64,000 bases of DNA from Citrobacter braakii (GCF_002075345.1 NZ_NAEW01000006.1:1-64000), one strand, 5' to 3'. Counted from the stretch's first letter, positions 8,846 to 20,346 are shown. A program made the numbers and translations. The notes: generated from the letters alone by a model not told the origin.

Positions 8846-9387
8846 GAACGCGGCTGCCACGCGGTCAGATGAATTTCCAGATTGTTCTGAGAATCAGACA
8901 GCCAGATAGCGCCATCCTGGATAGTTGCCTGCAGCGCCATTGTACGACCAGCAAAATCACTCAGTTGCGCCAGCTGTTCATCATCCAGATACCACACGGT
9001 GAGATTTTTAAACTGCGCACACTTGTTCTGGTTTTGCTGCCACCAGATCTGGGCCGCACGGCTGTTGTAAGTAAACAGAGCAACCTCACCAGACTGGGTA
9101 CAGGCTTTTTTAATACGACGCTCATCCGGCAGACCCAGTTCAATCCAGAGATCGATGCCCAGATGGTCGTTACGCAGCCATGCTTCAGGCTCGTCTTCAG
9201 CACTCAGGCCACGCGTGAACTGCAGCCGTTCATCGGCATATTTAATCCAGGCCAGCAGGCGCAGCATCATGCGCTCCTGGGTTTCAGAGGGATGACGCGC
9301 CAGCGTCAAGGCCGCGTCAAGGAACTGGTTGCGGTCGAGATCCGCTACGTTGACGACGGCTTTATAAATTGTCGCTTTAAGCGCCAT
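8842..9387 (-). CDS. yaeQ: YaeQ family protein (PD-(D/E)XK-like fold)
   Basis: Conserved 181-residue cytoplasmic protein of the YaeQ family. Structures of family members show a fold variant of PD-(D/E)XK nucleases, but no activity is established. An early report linked it to suppression of rfaH loss. Conserved stretches include [30 protein letters not shown] and [16 protein letters not shown]. It is first of a two-gene unit with arfB and divergent from yaeP. Confidence 0.92.
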   Translation of the reverse strand: MALKATIYKAVVNVADLDRNQFLDAALTLARHPSETQERMMLRLLAWIKYADERLQFTRGLSAEDEPEAWLRNDHLGIDLWIELGLPDERRIKKACTQSGEVALFTYNSRAAQIWWQQNQNKCAQFKNLTVWYLDDEQLAQLSDFAGRTMALQATIQDGAIWLSDSQNNLEIHLTAWQPRS

Positions 9388-9488
9388 GAGAGAACTCCTT
9401 TCGAATCAGGCGCTCATTGTAGCGAAAACCGCGGCAAAAGGCTGCTAACAGCTCCTCAATCAAGGCGCTGATATTGCTTGAATGAGTA

Positions 9489-9497
9489 TGGTATAGT
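9489..9497 (+). promoter_or_regulatory. Possible extended -10 promoter for yaeP-rof
   Basis: TG-G-TATAGT (TG at 9489-9490, TATAGT at 9492-9497) is an extended -10 element about 80 bp upstream of the yaeP start. The matching -35 region is weak (TGATAT at 9469-9474). It is the best promoter candidate in the 190 bp divergent gap between yaeQ and yaeP. Confidence 0.45.
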
Positions 9498-9575
9498 CAC
9501 CTTGCTAAACAGAGTTTATCTTCGTAGGCTTAGACTTGCATCCACGGTTAAGTCAGAGTGCTGACAGGAGGGCAT

Positions 9576-9776
9576 GTGGAAAAATATTGTGAGTTAATAC
9601 GCAAGCGGTACGCGGAAATCGCCAGCGGAGACTTAGGGTATATCCCGGATGCGCTGGGTTGCGTATTGAAGGTGCTTAATGAAGTGGCGGCAGATAGCGC
9701 CCTTCCAGAGTCGGTCAGGGAAAAAGCGGCCTATGCTGCCGCCAACTTACTGGTGAGCGATTATGTCAATGAATGA
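9576..9776 (+). CDS. yaeP: YaeP family small protein
   Basis: Conserved 66-residue protein of unknown function (UPF0253). The GTG start at 9576 is chosen because it has a strong Shine-Dalgarno (AGGAGG) just upstream and gives the E. coli length and N-terminus ([17 protein letters not shown]). The frame upstream of it has no family support. It is predicted helical and soluble. It overlaps rof by 14 bp, suggesting co-translation with the Rho inhibitor. Confidence 0.9.
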   Translation: MEKYCELIRKRYAEIASGDLGYIPDALGCVLKVLNEVAADSALPESVREKAAYAAANLLVSDYVNE

Positions 9777-10023
9777 AACGTATCAACCCATCAATTGTGA
9801 TGATTACGACAATCTTGAACTCGCCTGCCAGAACCATTTGTTACTGACGCTGGCGCTAAAAGATGGCGAAGTTTTGCAGGCGAAAGCGAATGACCTGGTT
9901 TCACGCAAAAACGTGGAGTATCTGGTCGCAGATGTCGCAGGTGAAATCCGGGAGCTTCGTCTCGATAAAATTGCCAGCTTCAGCCACCCGCAAATCGGTA
10001 CCGTGGTTGTCAGCGAATCTTAG
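9763..10023 (+). CDS. rof: Rho-binding antiterminator Rof (YaeO)
   Basis: Small acidic cytoplasmic protein that binds the transcription termination factor Rho and blocks its RNA-binding site, lowering Rho-dependent termination. The product is 86 residues from ATG 9763, or 84 from ATG 9769 (the form usually quoted for E. coli). GGTGAG at 9752-9757 is better spaced for the first. The Sm-like core is recognisable in [23 protein letters not shown] and [13 protein letters not shown]. It is coupled to yaeP by overlap and converges on tilS. Confidence 0.93.
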   Translation: MSMNETYQPINCDDYDNLELACQNHLLLTLALKDGEVLQAKANDLVSRKNVEYLVADVAGEIRELRLDKIASFSHPQIGTVVVSES

Positions 10024-10036
10024 CTTTTCTTGCGCC

Positions 10037-10066
10037 TTATCAGGCCTAAATGACCAGGCCTGATAA
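10037..10066. repeat. REP-like inverted repeat between rof and tilS
   Basis: A perfect 11 bp inverted repeat TTATCAGGCCT / AGGCCTGATAA with an 8 nt spacer lies between the convergent rof and tilS ends. The CAGGCC/TGATAA content resembles half of a REP palindrome. It lacks a T tract, so it more likely acts as an mRNA 3'-end stabiliser than a classical terminator. Confidence 0.65.
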
Positions 10067-10077
10067 TCGCACCGCCA

Positions 10078-11370
10078 TCAGGCATGCCAAATCAGACTCA
10101 TACCTTCTTCATCTACCGCCGCACCCTCACGCGTCACAAAAACACCCGCAGCCGCTATCAACGTTTCACCGTAAAACAACAACGGCGTGGTATCTCGTCG
10201 CCAGGGCGGGATCCCCTGCTCCTGCCAGATTTTCTTTAATTTACGTCCACCGTTACGCCCGACAATATGCAATACGCCTGGCGCTTTAAAACGAATACTG
10301 ATCGCTTCACCTGCTTGCGGCATGCGCAATTCGCCAGCCGAGATTAGCTGCACCGAGCCTAACCCGGTAGGCAGCGTCAACGGCGTTTCCCGGCATGACC
10401 ACGGGATGACGGTTTCGCTTTGCCCGTCGACCGATTTAACCCACCATAGCTGTGACTGATAGCGACGGACCTCATATTCTCCCAGACGAAAACAGGGGGA
10501 AGCATCTTCTCGCGCCAACGCCACTTCCTGCCAGATACGTTCCAGCCCGTCCCGGGAAGGCATCGGTGCATTTACCCCCGCCAGCCAGCGACGCAGCAGA
10601 GCGGCACGCCGCACGCCACTCATCATCATTAACGGTGCCAGTAATAGTGTGCCTTGGGCAGTCACGCAGTCGGCTAAATCATTGGCCAGCAGTTCATCCA
10701 GTAAACTCTCCTGCTCTGCGCACAGCGCGGCGCTGCGGGCTGCGGCTTGCGCGAAGTGCGGCCATCGTTGTTGGAGCAAAGGGTTAACGCGCAATCTGAG
10801 AAAATTGCGATCGTAGGCATCATCCTGATTACTTTCATCTTCGATCCAGCATAATTCATGCTGTCGCGCCCATGCTTCAAGCGCCTCTCGCGTTTGCGCC
10901 AGCAGCGGTCGAATCAGTTGGGTTCCGGCAAATGGTGAGCTTTCGCCCATGGCGGAGAGCCCGGCAGGACCACTGCCGCGTTTAAGCGCCAGTAGAAAGG
11001 TTTCACACTGGTCGTCGAGATGCTGGGCGGTCATCAGCACTTCACCCGGTAGTAAGATCTGCGCAAATGCCTGATAGCGCGCGCGTCGCGCCTGAGCTTC
11101 GATGCCCAAACCATCATCCTCAAGATGGACCCGTTCAACCACCAGCGGCACCTGCCACTGTGCGCATACCGACTCACAGTGTTGCACCCAACTGTCTGCC
11201 TGCGGGCTTAATCCGTGATGAATATGGATTGCGCGCAAGGCAACCTCAGGATTTTGCGCTCGCCACAGTACCAGCTGATGCAGCAGCACGGTGGAGTCCA
11301 GCCCGCCGCTAAAGGCGACCAGAATCGATTGAAAATTCAGCAGTGAAGTGTTCAGCGTGAGTGTCGTCAT
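10078..11370 (-). CDS. tilS: tRNA(Ile)-lysidine synthetase
   Basis: Essential ATP-dependent enzyme that adds lysine to C34 of tRNA-Ile(CAU), converting its specificity from AUG to AUA. The 430-residue product (E. coli 432) has the PP-loop ATP pyrophosphatase motif SGGLDS at 21-26 near the N-terminus, followed by [12 protein letters not shown]. The middle and C-terminal tRNA-binding domains include [20 protein letters not shown]. It is the last gene of the long minus-strand run and converges on rof. Confidence 0.96.
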   Translation of the reverse strand: MTTLTLNTSLLNFQSILVAFSGGLDSTVLLHQLVLWRAQNPEVALRAIHIHHGLSPQADSWVQHCESVCAQWQVPLVVERVHLEDDGLGIEAQARRARYQAFAQILLPGEVLMTAQHLDDQCETFLLALKRGSGPAGLSAMGESSPFAGTQLIRPLLAQTREALEAWARQHELCWIEDESNQDDAYDRNFLRLRVNPLLQQRWPHFAQAAARSAALCAEQESLLDELLANDLADCVTAQGTLLLAPLMMMSGVRRAALLRRWLAGVNAPMPSRDGLERIWQEVALAREDASPCFRLGEYEVRRYQSQLWWVKSVDGQSETVIPWSCRETPLTLPTGLGSVQLISAGELRMPQAGEAISIRFKAPGVLHIVGRNGGRKLKKIWQEQGIPPWRRDTTPLLFYGETLIAAAGVFVTREGAAVDEEGMSLIWHA

Positions 11371-11386
11371 GATGGTTACTTACAAG

Positions 11387-11418
11387 GGCATTGCCCGGCA
11401 CATTGCCAGGCTAATGCC
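11387..11418. repeat. Short imperfect inverted repeat between yaeR and tilS
   Basis: GGCATT / AATGCC arms enclose further GCC / GGC pairing with one bulge, making a hairpin in the 61 bp gap. It resembles a degenerate REP unit. Function is unknown. Confidence 0.35.
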
Positions 11419-11431
11419 ACAATGATAAGAC

Positions 11432-11821
11432 TTACAGCTCGTACAGTTCGAGCGGTAATCCGTCCGGATCGTTAAAAAACGTAAAGCGTTTGCCGGTAAA
11501 CGGATCGATACGCACGGATTCGCACTTCACGTGGTGAGCTTCCAGATGCGCGATCGCTTTTTCCACGTCATCTACGCTGAACGCCAGATGGCGTAAACCG
11601 CAGGCTTCCGGTCGACTCGGACGGCAAGGCGGAAATGGAAAAGAAAAAAGCTCAATCACATACTGACCGTTCAATGCCAGATCCCCCTTCCACGAGTCAC
11701 GTTCTTCCCGGTAGGCTTCGCTGATTAGCGTAAAGCCCAGCACATCACAGTAAAATGCCTTACTCGCCGCGTAGTCCGTCGCAATAATGGCAATATGGTG
11801 AACCTGTTTTAATCCCAGCAT
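11432..11821 (-). CDS. yaeR: VOC (glyoxalase/dioxygenase superfamily) protein YaeR
   Basis: 129-residue single-domain protein of the vicinal oxygen chelate superfamily; its substrate is unknown. The two beta-alpha-beta-beta-beta halves can be followed: VHHIAIIATDY with a potential metal-ligand His near residue 9, and LRHLAFSVDDV with a second His near 78. LPLELYEL supplies the usual C-terminal Glu ligand. It sits between ldcC and tilS on the same strand as in E. coli. Confidence 0.9.
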   Translation of the reverse strand: MLGLKQVHHIAIIATDYAASKAFYCDVLGFTLISEAYREERDSWKGDLALNGQYVIELFSFPFPPCRPSRPEACGLRHLAFSVDDVEKAIAHLEAHHVKCESVRIDPFTGKRFTFFNDPDGLPLELYEL

Positions 11822-11887
11822 AGCGTCATCGCCTCTTTCGTTTTTCTGCCAGCACGTTACTCGTGCGTAATGGGTTCACGCAAGTCG

Positions 11888-14026
11888 TCATGCCATTTTT
11901 AGGACTCGCACGCGATACACGCCATCTTCACCCAGTTTAGCGCCATGGATATCGGTTTCAAATCCAGGATAGTGATGGCCCACTGAACACAACATCAGCA
12001 GAAAATCGAGTACAGCCCGACTTTTGGCCGTGATCATTTCCCCGGGCATCAAGAGCGGCACACCGGGAGGATAAGGCAGAATCATATTGGCAGAAATGCG
12101 CCCCACCAGTTGGTCGAGCGCCACCGTTTCGACCTCACCTTTGATCTGCCGCTGCCAGGCCTGGTGCGGGGTCATTTTCATTTCCGGTAAGGTATCAAAT
12201 GCCCGCAGCATCAGCCCGGAGAGATCGTGCTGGCGGATCAGCTTATGGATCCCCTGCGCCAGATCCTGAATACGCATATTACGATAGAAATCGGGATCCT
12301 CGGCATACAGATCCGGCAGCATATTTTTCACGCGTAAATTCAGATCGTACGAGCGTTTAAATTCCGTCAGGCCGCGCAGTAGCCCCATCGCCCGGGTTTT
12401 ATCAATGCCAATACTGAACAGGAACAAGAGATTATACGGTCCCGTTTTCTCGACAACGACGCCGCGCTCATCAAGGAATTTCGCCACCAGCGCCGCAGGG
12501 ATCCCCTCTTCACTCATATTTCCCTGTTCATCCATTCCCGGCGTAAGAATGGTGACCTTCACCGGGTCGAGGAACATATGGTCGGCGTCAGCATCAACAA
12601 ATCCGTGCCAGTCTTCACCAGGCGCTACCGGCCAGCACTCCGCTTCATCGACTCTTTCCGGCTGCCAGATATCAAAGAACCAGCCATCCGACTCTTCGCG
12701 TAGCCGCTGCACTTCTTTACGGAAATGCAGCGCCCGCTCCACCGAACGATTGATTAACCGCTTGCCTGAATTGCCACGCAGCATTGCCGCCGCCGTTTCT
12801 ATCGACGCGACAATCGGGTAGCTCGGAGAAGTGGAAGTGTGCATCATAAAGGCTTCGTTGAACGTCTCTTCGTCGTAGTCGCCCTTAATGTGGATCAGTG
12901 AAGCCTGTGATAGTGCCGCCAGCATCTTGTGGGTTGACTGGGTTTCAAAAATCACTTTCCCCGGCACCCGTTCGCCGCTCATCCCGCTTTTCCCCTGATA
13001 GATCGGGTGAAAATGGGTATACGGCACCCAAGCAGAATCAAAATGAATGGAGGGCACATCCAGGGTTTGCTTGATCCAGTTGGTGTTATACAACAGGCCG
13101 TCATAGGTGGAATTGGTGATCACCGCGTGTACCGGCCATAGCGCCTGAGGGGTCTCTTCTACCTTGCGTTCAATGCTTGCGCGGGTGAATTCCCGACGAG
13201 GTATACCGCCGAGGATCCCCAGCGCATTGCGCGTAGGCTTCAGCCAGATTGGCACCACATCGCTCATCATTAGCAAATGCGCCAGCGACTTATGACAGTT
13301 GCGATCAATCAGTAGCGTACTGCCTGAAGGCGCGGCATACATGCCGACAATCTTGTTCGACGTCGAGGTGCCGTTGGTGACCATATAGCTCTGCTCGGCA
13401 CCAAAGGTGCGCGCGATATACTCCTCCGCTTCCAGATGCGGGCCGGTATGATCCAGCAGCGATCCGAGTTCAGTCACGGAAATAGACACGTCGGCCTTCA
13501 GCGTATTGCCGCCAAAGAAATCATAGAACAGGCAGCCTACCGGGCTTTTCTGATACGCCGTTCCCGCCATATGTCCGGGTGTGCAGAAGGTGTACTTTCC
13601 TTCCTTCACATAGGTAAACAGCGCCTTGGTGAAAGGAGGCGTGATGTTATCGAGGTATTCGCTGGTGTACTGACGGATGCGGGTTGCAATATCTTCAGAC
13701 TGGCCCAGCGCATACTCAAAAAACCACAGTGCCATGCGCAGGTCGTGCGCGCTGACATCCATCGTCGAATGAGTATTAATAAAGGCGTAGAGCGGGAGGT
13801 ACTCGTTGAGCTGGTTGATGTCACTGCACAGATCCAGGCTGTATTCATCCCAGTCAAAAATGACACCGCAAATTCGTGGGTTATGTTCGATAAACTTAAG
13901 CAGGTCGACGCTATTCTGCGGCCAGATAATCTGAAACCCCTGCTGTTGCAGCGCACGCTCAAGTTCCTTGATGGGCTCATCTTTATAAAAGACGCCATGC
14001 GGTCCCATGATGGCAATGATATTCAT
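11888..14026 (-). CDS. ldcC: Lysine decarboxylase, constitutive
   Basis: PLP-dependent decarboxylase converting lysine to cadaverine and CO2 in the cytoplasm. The 712-residue protein (E. coli LdcC 713) has an N-terminal wing/receiver-like domain (to about 130) and the Orn/Lys/Arg decarboxylase core. The PLP-lysine motif is STHKMLAALSQ, with YTFCTPGHMAGTAYQKSP preceding. It is LdcC rather than the acid-inducible CadA because of its locus next to accA and its close sequence match. It follows the accA terminator, so it probably has its own promoter. Confidence 0.96.
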   Translation of the reverse strand: MNIIAIMGPHGVFYKDEPIKELERALQQQGFQIIWPQNSVDLLKFIEHNPRICGVIFDWDEYSLDLCSDINQLNEYLPLYAFINTHSTMDVSAHDLRMALWFFEYALGQSEDIATRIRQYTSEYLDNITPPFTKALFTYVKEGKYTFCTPGHMAGTAYQKSPVGCLFYDFFGGNTLKADVSISVTELGSLLDHTGPHLEAEEYIARTFGAEQSYMVTNGTSTSNKIVGMYAAPSGSTLLIDRNCHKSLAHLLMMSDVVPIWLKPTRNALGILGGIPRREFTRASIERKVEETPQALWPVHAVITNSTYDGLLYNTNWIKQTLDVPSIHFDSAWVPYTHFHPIYQGKSGMSGERVPGKVIFETQSTHKMLAALSQASLIHIKGDYDEETFNEAFMMHTSTSPSYPIVASIETAAAMLRGNSGKRLINRSVERALHFRKEVQRLREESDGWFFDIWQPERVDEAECWPVAPGEDWHGFVDADADHMFLDPVKVTILTPGMDEQGNMSEEGIPAALVAKFLDERGVVVEKTGPYNLLFLFSIGIDKTRAMGLLRGLTEFKRSYDLNLRVKNMLPDLYAEDPDFYRNMRIQDLAQGIHKLIRQHDLSGLMLRAFDTLPEMKMTPHQAWQRQIKGEVETVALDQLVGRISANMILPYPPGVPLLMPGEMITAKSRAVLDFLLMLCSVGHHYPGFETDIHGAKLGEDGVYRVRVLKMA

Positions 14027-14078
14027 GCGTTCCTCCTGGAAAAACCTTAGTTAATCATAGCCTGGTGAAACCACAGGT

Positions 14079-14110
14079 AAAAAAAAGGGCCACAGCGTTG
14101 TGGCCCTTTT
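14079..14110. terminator. Terminator between accA and ldcC
   Basis: An 8 bp stem GGGCCACA / TGTGGCCC with loop GCGT is flanked by an A run on the plus strand and TTTT on the other side. Read on the minus strand it ends the accA transcript with a strong T tract. Confidence 0.9.
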
Positions 14111-14125
14111 CAGAATTAATGCAGT

Positions 14126-15085
14126 TTACGCGTAACCGTAGCTCATCAGACGCTGGTAACGACGGTTTTTCAAATCATCTTTGCTTAACACGTCGAGATC
14201 GGCGAGATCGGCCAGCAGCTGTGCTTTCAGGGACGCAGCCATCACTTCCGGGTTGCGGTGCGCGCCGCCCAGCGGTTCCGGGATGATAGAGTCGATAAGC
14301 TTCAGCTCTTTCAGACGCGGCGCGATAATCCCCATTGCTTCTGCGGCCAGCGGCGCTTTGTCGGCGCTTTTCCACAGAATGGAGGCACAGCCTTCCGGGG
14401 AGATAACGGAATAGGTGCTGTATTGCAGCATATTCACTTTATCGCCTACGCCGATCGCCAGCGCGCCACCGGAACCACCTTCACCAATAACGGTGCAGAT
14501 TACCGGTACGCTCAGACGCGACATTTCACGCAGGTTGCGCGCAATCGCTTCAGACTGACCACGTTCTTCCGCACCCACGCCCGGATAAGCCCCTGGGGTG
14601 TCGATGAAGGTAATGATCGGCATATTGAAACGCTCGGCCATTTCCATCAGACGCAGCGCTTTGCGATAGCCTTCCGGTGCCGGCATGCCGAAATTACGAC
14701 GAATTTTTTCTTTGGTCTCACGGCCTTTCTGATGACCAATGATCATCACCGGACGACCATCCAGACGCGCGATGCCGCCGACAATAGCTTTATCATCCGC
14801 ATAGGCACGATCGCCCGCCAGCTCATCAAATTCATCAAATGCCAGGCGGACATAATCCAGGGTGTACGGACGCTGTGGATGGCGCGCCAACTGGGCTACC
14901 TGCCATGCGCCAAGATCGGCGAAGATTTTACGCGTCAGCTCTACGCTTTTTTCACGCAGACGATGCACTTCTTCATCGATGTTAATATCCAGTTTCTCAT
15001 CCTGACGGCTAACCGCAGTCAGAGAATCGATTTTTGCTTCCAGCTCTGCAATCGGCTGTTCAAAATCAAGGAAATTCAGACTCAT
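14126..15085 (-). CDS. accA: Acetyl-CoA carboxylase carboxyltransferase subunit alpha
   Basis: The alpha subunit, with AccD, transfers carboxyl from biotin-BCCP to acetyl-CoA to form malonyl-CoA, the first committed step of fatty-acid synthesis. It is 319 residues, identical in length to E. coli. Crotonase-fold features include [16 protein letters not shown], the oxyanion-hole region [15 protein letters not shown] and [18 protein letters not shown]. It lies 12 bp downstream of dnaE and ends the envelope/replication operon. Confidence 0.97.
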   Translation of the reverse strand: MSLNFLDFEQPIAELEAKIDSLTAVSRQDEKLDINIDEEVHRLREKSVELTRKIFADLGAWQVAQLARHPQRPYTLDYVRLAFDEFDELAGDRAYADDKAIVGGIARLDGRPVMIIGHQKGRETKEKIRRNFGMPAPEGYRKALRLMEMAERFNMPIITFIDTPGAYPGVGAEERGQSEAIARNLREMSRLSVPVICTVIGEGGSGGALAIGVGDKVNMLQYSTYSVISPEGCASILWKSADKAPLAAEAMGIIAPRLKELKLIDSIIPEPLGGAHRNPEVMAASLKAQLLADLADLDVLSKDDLKNRRYQRLMSYGYA

Positions 15086-15097
15086 AGTATTCCTGTA

Positions 15098-18000
15098 TTA
15101 GTCAAACTCCAGTTCCACCTGCTCCGAACCAATAAGGCCACGGAGATCGTTTAGCAAACGATCGCTCGGAGAGACACGCCACGTTGCGCCAAAACGCAAT
15201 CGCGCACGTGCATCCGCCCTCTGATAGTAGAGATGTACTGGAATTGTCCCCGAGCGGTGGGGTTCCAGAGACTGACGGAGTCGGTTTAAAAGCTGGTCAT
15301 CAATTTGCCTGTCCGTCAGCGAGATAGCAAGCCCGCGAGCATATTTTTCCCGGGCTTCGTCAATATCCATGACTTCACGGGCCATCATTTTAAGCCCGCC
15401 GCTGAAGTCATCAAAGCTGACCTGTCCGCTGACGATAAGTATGCGGTCTTTTTCCAGCAATTGCTGGTATTTATCCAGGGCGTCGGTAAACAACATAACT
15501 TCCAGACGCCCGGAACGGTCATCCAGGGTACAGATGCCGATACGATTGCCGCGCTTGGTGACCATTACCCGCGCAGCAATGACGAGCCCCGCAGCCGTGG
15601 TGACTTTACCACGTTCTGTCGGATGCATGTCTTTCAGCCTGTGGCCTCCAACATAGCGCTCAATTTCTTTTAAATACTGGTTGATGGGGTGTCCCGTCAG
15701 GTAAAGCCCTAACGTTTCACGTTCCCCTTCTAATACCACCTGCTCCGGCCACGGTGTACAGTTAGCATAAGACTGTTCAATTTGTTCCGGCTCTTCAGCC
15801 AGCACGCCAAACATGTCCGCCTGACCCGTTGCCTCGGCTTTCGCATGCTGATCGGCGGCTTTTAGCGCATCGTTGAGCGAATTCATCAGCGCCGCACGAT
15901 GCGGGCCAAGGCGGTCAAACGCCCCGGACATGATTAACTTTTCCAGCACCCGGCGGTTGAGTTTTTTGATGTCCGTGCGCGCACAGAGATCAAACAGCTC
16001 GCGGAAGTAACCGCCTTCGTTGCGCGCCTCAATAATAGCTTCAATTGGCCCTTCACCCACGCCTTTTATCGCGCCGATGCCATAGACAATTTCGCCATCA
16101 TCATTCACGTGAAAATGATAAAGCCCGGAGTTGATATCCGGCGGCAGGATTTTGAGCCCCATACGCCAGCATTCATCCACCAGCCCGACCACTTTCTCGG
16201 TGTTATCCATATCGGCGGTCATTACCGCCGCCATAAACTCGGCGGGGTAATGCGCCTTCAGCCATAGCGTCTGGTAAGAGACCAGCGCATAGGCAGCGGA
16301 GTGCGATTTGTTAAATCCGTAACCGGCGAATTTCTCCACCAGGTCAAAGATTTTCATCGCCAGTTCGCCGTCGACGCCGCGCTTTTTCGCCCCTTCTTCA
16401 AAGGTGCCGCGCTGCTTAGCCATCTCTTCCGGCTTTTTCTTACCCATCGCACGACGCAACATGTCCGCACCGCCAAGGGTATATCCGGACAGCTCCTGGG
16501 CAATCTGCATAACCTGTTCCTGATACAGGATAATGCCGTAGGTCGGCTCCAGTACCGGTTTCAGACACTCATGCTGCCATTGTACGTCCGGGTAGGAAAT
16601 CTCTTCGCGACCATGCTTACGGTCGATAAAGTTATCTACCATCCCCGACTGTAGCGGACCTGGACGGAACAGGGCCACCAGGGCGATCATATCTTCGAAG
16701 CAGTCAGGCTGCAGACGTTTGATAAGATCTTTCATGCCGCGGGATTCTAGCTGGAAGACCGCCGTGGTCTCCGAGCGTTGCAGCATGTCGAAGCTTTTCT
16801 TGTCATCCAGCGGGATAGCGGCGATATCCAGCGGCGGCTCGCCGTTCTTTTCACGGCGCGCGTTAATCATTTCCAGCGCCCAGTTGATGATGGTGAGCGT
16901 ACGCAGGCCGAGGAAGTCGAACTTCACAAGGCCGGCATATTCCACGTCGTTCTTATCAAACTGAGTAACCGGGTGCAGCCCCTGTTCATCGCAGTACAGC
17001 GGCGCAAAATCGGTAATTTTGGTCGGCGCGATAACTACACCGCCGGCGTGTTTACCGGCGTTACGCGTGACGCCTTCCAGCTTACGCGCCATATCGATCA
17101 GCGCTTTAACCTCTTCATCTGCCTCATAGATTTCCGGCAGTTGGGGTTCGGCTTCAAAGGCTTTTGCCAGCGTCATGCCCGGATCGGGTGGCACCAGTTT
17201 CGAAATACGGTCAACGAAGCCGTACGGGTGTCCCAGAACGCGCCCCACGTCGCGGATAACCGCTTTGGCCGCCATCGTACCGAAGGTAATAATCTGCGAA
17301 ACCGCATCACGACCGTACATTTCCGCCACATGTTCAATTACCCGGTCGCGTTTCTCCATACAGAAGTCAACGTCGAAGTCGGGCATTGAGACACGTTCCG
17401 GGTTCAGGAATCGTTCGAACAGCAGGTCAAATTCCAGCGGATCCAGGTCGGTAATTTTCAGCGCATAGGCGACAAGCGAGCCGGCACCGGAACCACGTCC
17501 AGGACCTACCGGTACGCCGTTATCTTTCGACCACTGGATAAATTCCATAACGATCAGGAAGTAGCCAGGAAATCCCATCTGGTTGATAACTTTAAGTTCA
17601 ACTTCCAGACGTTCGTCATAAGGCGGGCGCTTCTGCGCGCGAACTTCAGGGTCCGGGAACAAAAACGCCAGACGCTCTTCCAGACCTTCGCGCGATTTCG
17701 CCACGAGGAAATCCTCGGTGGTCATATCACCGGTCGGGAATTGTGGCAGGAAATACTCACCCAGACGTACCGTCACGTTACAGCGCTTAGCTATCTCAAC
17801 GGTGTTTTGCAGCGCTTCCGGAATATCGGAAAACAGCTCGCACATCTCATCTTCGCTACGCATGTACTGCTGCGGCGAATAATTACGCGGGCGTTTCGGG
17901 TCGTCAAGGGTGAACCCGTCATGGATTGCCACGCGGATTTCATGCGCGTCAAAATCACCGGTTTCAAGGAAACGAACATCGTTGGTCGCCACCACCGGAA

Positions 18001-18580
18001 GACCACGCCTTTCCGCCAGTTCTACCGCTGCATGCAGATAATTTTCTTCATCTTGCCTACCGGTACGGATAAGCTCGAGGAAGTAGCAATTTGGAAAATG
18101 TTCTTCGTAAAACGCTACGCACTCATCAACCAGTGCGCTATTACCGCGCAGCAGGCTGCGCCCGACGTCGCCCATGCGGCCGCCGGAGAGCAAAATCAAA
18201 CCTTCTTTTAACTCGGCCAGCCAATCCCGGTCGATGACCGGCCCTTCTGCGCCATAACCACGCTGATAGGCTTTCGATATCAACAACGTCAGATTCTGAT
18301 AGCCGGTATTGTTTGCGGCCAGCACGGTGAGCTGCGTGAGTTCATCGCCCAGCAGTTCGCTACGGACATGAAAATCTGCGCCAACTATCGGCTTGATACC
18401 CGCACCGTGACCCGCTCCGTAAAACTTCACCAGACCACACAGGTTGGTAAAATCGGTGATCGCCAGCGCAGGCATGCCTAACGCGGCCGCCTTTTTCACC
18501 AGCGGCCCGGTTTTCGCCAGCCCATCGATCATGGAGTAGTCGCTGTGCACCCGCAGGTGGACGAAACGAGGTTCAGACAT
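15098..18580 (-). CDS. dnaE: DNA polymerase III subunit alpha
   Basis: Catalytic subunit of the replicative polymerase. The start [16 protein letters not shown] gives 1160 residues, the E. coli length; the frame's extra 7 codons lack support. The N-terminal PHP domain opens with HSDYSMIDG. The polymerase active site MPDFDVDF carries the two catalytic Asp residues near 400. The beta-clamp-binding, helix-hairpin-helix (about 830-900) and OB domains follow. It lies between rnhB and accA in one operon. Confidence 0.97.
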   Translation of the reverse strand: MSEPRFVHLRVHSDYSMIDGLAKTGPLVKKAAALGMPALAITDFTNLCGLVKFYGAGHGAGIKPIVGADFHVRSELLGDELTQLTVLAANNTGYQNLTLLISKAYQRGYGAEGPVIDRDWLAELKEGLILLSGGRMGDVGRSLLRGNSALVDECVAFYEEHFPNCYFLELIRTGRQDEENYLHAAVELAERRGLPVVATNDVRFLETGDFDAHEIRVAIHDGFTLDDPKRPRNYSPQQYMRSEDEMCELFSDIPEALQNTVEIAKRCNVTVRLGEYFLPQFPTGDMTTEDFLVAKSREGLEERLAFLFPDPEVRAQKRPPYDERLEVELKVINQMGFPGYFLIVMEFIQWSKDNGVPVGPGRGSGAGSLVAYALKITDLDPLEFDLLFERFLNPERVSMPDFDVDFCMEKRDRVIEHVAEMYGRDAVSQIITFGTMAAKAVIRDVGRVLGHPYGFVDRISKLVPPDPGMTLAKAFEAEPQLPEIYEADEEVKALIDMARKLEGVTRNAGKHAGGVVIAPTKITDFAPLYCDEQGLHPVTQFDKNDVEYAGLVKFDFLGLRTLTIINWALEMINARREKNGEPPLDIAAIPLDDKKSFDMLQRSETTAVFQLESRGMKDLIKRLQPDCFEDMIALVALFRPGPLQSGMVDNFIDRKHGREEISYPDVQWQHECLKPVLEPTYGIILYQEQVMQIAQELSGYTLGGADMLRRAMGKKKPEEMAKQRGTFEEGAKKRGVDGELAMKIFDLVEKFAGYGFNKSHSAAYALVSYQTLWLKAHYPAEFMAAVMTADMDNTEKVVGLVDECWRMGLKILPPDINSGLYHFHVNDDGEIVYGIGAIKGVGEGPIEAIIEARNEGGYFRELFDLCARTDIKKLNRRVLEKLIMSGAFDRLGPHRAALMNSLNDALKAADQHAKAEATGQADMFGVLAEEPEQIEQSYANCTPWPEQVVLEGERETLGLYLTGHPINQYLKEIERYVGGHRLKDMHPTERGKVTTAAGLVIAARVMVTKRGNRIGICTLDDRSGRLEVMLFTDALDKYQQLLEKDRILIVSGQVSFDDFSGGLKMMAREVMDIDEAREKYARGLAISLTDRQIDDQLLNRLRQSLEPHRSGTIPVHLYYQRADARARLRFGATWRVSPSDRLLNDLRGLIGSEQVELEFD

Positions 18581-18604
18581 CTTCAGATTCCTTCGACACA
18601 AGAA

Positions 18605-19201
18605 TCAGGACGTGAGTCCCAGTGCGCGTTTGACGGGGCCAAAACTACGGCGATGGTGCTCTGTTGCGCCATGCATTGCCAACTTTTCCAGATGAAAAGC
18701 GGTTGGATAGCCTTTGTGCTGTGCAAAGCCATACTGCGGGAACACCGTATCCAGGGCCGCCATTTCAGCATCACGAGTGACTTTTGCCAGTATCGACGCC
18801 GCGCTAATCTCCGCCACACGGCTATCACCTTTTACCACCGCCAGCGATGGCACCGGTAATGCCGGGCAACGATTGCCGTCGATCAGTACGTATTCCGGCG
18901 CTATATGCAGACCCGCAACCGCACGCTGCATGGCCAGCATAGTGGCATGTAAAATATTCAACTCGTCGATTTCATGTGGTTCCGCACGCCCCAGGCTCCA
19001 GCTTAACGCTTTTTCTTTAATCTCATCGAATAGCGCCAGGCGACGTTTTTCCGACAGTTTTTTTGAGTCGTTAAGACCGATAATAGGGCGAGCCGGATCC
19101 AGAATGACGGCGGCAGTGACGACCGCGCCGACTAAAGGACCACGTCCAACTTCATCTACACCCGCCACTAAATGCGTATGCGGATATACAAATTCAATCA
19201 T
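18605..19201 (-). CDS. rnhB: Ribonuclease HII
   Basis: Removes RNA from RNA-DNA hybrids and single ribonucleotides misincorporated in DNA. The 198-residue protein has the type 2 RNase H signature [17 protein letters not shown], with catalytic Asp and Glu. The remaining acidic residues are in [14 protein letters not shown] and YVLIDGN. Its start overlaps the lpxB stop by 4 bp (ATGA), so translation is coupled to lipid A synthesis genes. Confidence 0.97.
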   Translation of the reverse strand: MIEFVYPHTHLVAGVDEVGRGPLVGAVVTAAVILDPARPIIGLNDSKKLSEKRRLALFDEIKEKALSWSLGRAEPHEIDELNILHATMLAMQRAVAGLHIAPEYVLIDGNRCPALPVPSLAVVKGDSRVAEISAASILAKVTRDAEMAALDTVFPQYGFAQHKGYPTAFHLEKLAMHGATEHHRRSFGPVKRALGLTS

Positions 19202-20346
19202 TGCGCTAACTCCAGGACCGCATCCGCCGCCTGCTCATCAGCGTTGCAACGGATCTGCTGATGCAGTTCACGGAATGTGTCGTGCATTGCATGGCTGGTT
19301 TTGCCATTCGCCAGCAACGGCAACAGCGCTTGCGACAGCGCCTGCGGTTCGCACTCTTCCTGCAACAGCTCTTTAACCAGTTCTCTTCCCGCCAGTAGGT
19401 TAGGTAGCGAAACGTAATCGGTCTTCACCAGACGCTTTGCCAGCCAAAAGGTGAAAGGTTTCATACGATAGCCAACCACCATCGGGCATTTTGCCAGCAT
19501 ACATTCCAGCGCAGCGGTGCCTGAAGCCAGCAGTGCGGCATCGCTGGCAACCATCGCTTCACGTCCCATCCCATTAAGCAGATGTACGGAAAGCTCCGGT
19601 GCAACTTCAGCTTTAATGCGCTCAAACTGCTCGCGACGTTTGGCATTCACCAACGGCACTACCACTTCGAGATCTGGATAATGCTGGCGTAACAACTGCG
19701 CCGTTTTCAGAAAATCGGCGCTGAGCATCTCCACTTCTGCGCCACGGCTTCCTGGCAATAGCGCCAGGCAGTGAGCGTCATGGGGAATACCCAGAACATC
19801 GCGAGCCGCGTTTTTATCCGGGTCCAACGGCATGGCATCTGCCATGGTATGACCGATAAAGCGGCACGGGACGTTAAATTTGTCATAAAACGCTTTTTCG
19901 AAAGGCAGAAAGGCCAGCACCATATTGGTGGATCTGCCTATTTTGAAAACGCGTTTCTGTCGCCAGGCCCACACAGAGGGGCTGACGTAATGAATGGTTT
20001 TAATGCCCTGCTTTTTCAAATTCCCTTCGAGGGTAATATTGAAATCAGGCGCATCAATACCGACGAAAACATCCGGCTTTAAGTCGGTAAATCGGCGAGT
20101 GAGATCGGCGCGTATTTGCAGTAAACGGCGCAGGCGTCCGAGCACTTCAACAATGCCCATTACCGCCAGCTCTTCCATTTCGTACCAGGCTTCACAGCCT
20201 TCGGCCTGCATCAGCGGACCCGCCACGCCAACAAAACGCGCATTGGGAACGCGAGCCTTGAGTGCACGGATTAACCCTGCACCAAGAATATCGCCGGAGG
20301 TTTCTCCGGCGACGAGGGCAATCGTTAAAGGACGCTGCTCAGTCAT
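19198..20346 (-). CDS. lpxB: Lipid-A-disaccharide synthase
   Basis: GT-B glycosyltransferase (GT19) that joins UDP-2,3-diacylglucosamine and lipid X to make the lipid A disaccharide at the inner-membrane face. It is 382 residues, the E. coli length. The N-terminal motif [32 protein letters not shown] and [12 protein letters not shown] are typical. Its ATG overlaps the lpxA stop by one base (TAATG) and its stop overlaps rnhB. Confidence 0.97.
   Translation of the reverse strand: MTEQRPLTIALVAGETSGDILGAGLIRALKARVPNARFVGVAGPLMQAEGCEAWYEMEELAVMGIVEVLGRLRRLLQIRADLTRRFTDLKPDVFVGIDAPDFNITLEGNLKKQGIKTIHYVSPSVWAWRQKRVFKIGRSTNMVLAFLPFEKAFYDKFNVPCRFIGHTMADAMPLDPDKNAARDVLGIPHDAHCLALLPGSRGAEVEMLSADFLKTAQLLRQHYPDLEVVVPLVNAKRREQFERIKAEVAPELSVHLLNGMGREAMVASDAALLASGTAALECMLAKCPMVVGYRMKPFTFWLAKRLVKTDYVSLPNLLAGRELVKELLQEECEPQALSQALLPLLANGKTSHAMHDTFRELHQQIRCNADEQAADAVLELAQ

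Noticed and set aside
10050-10289. 79-codon plus-strand frame over the rof-tilS junction
   Set aside because: Starts in the intergenic inverted repeat and continues antisense to tilS; no motif or ribosome-binding site.
14258-15154. 298-codon frame opposite accA
   Set aside because: Shadow of accA; composition is rich in His/Arg/Phe as expected for an antisense frame and no motif is visible.
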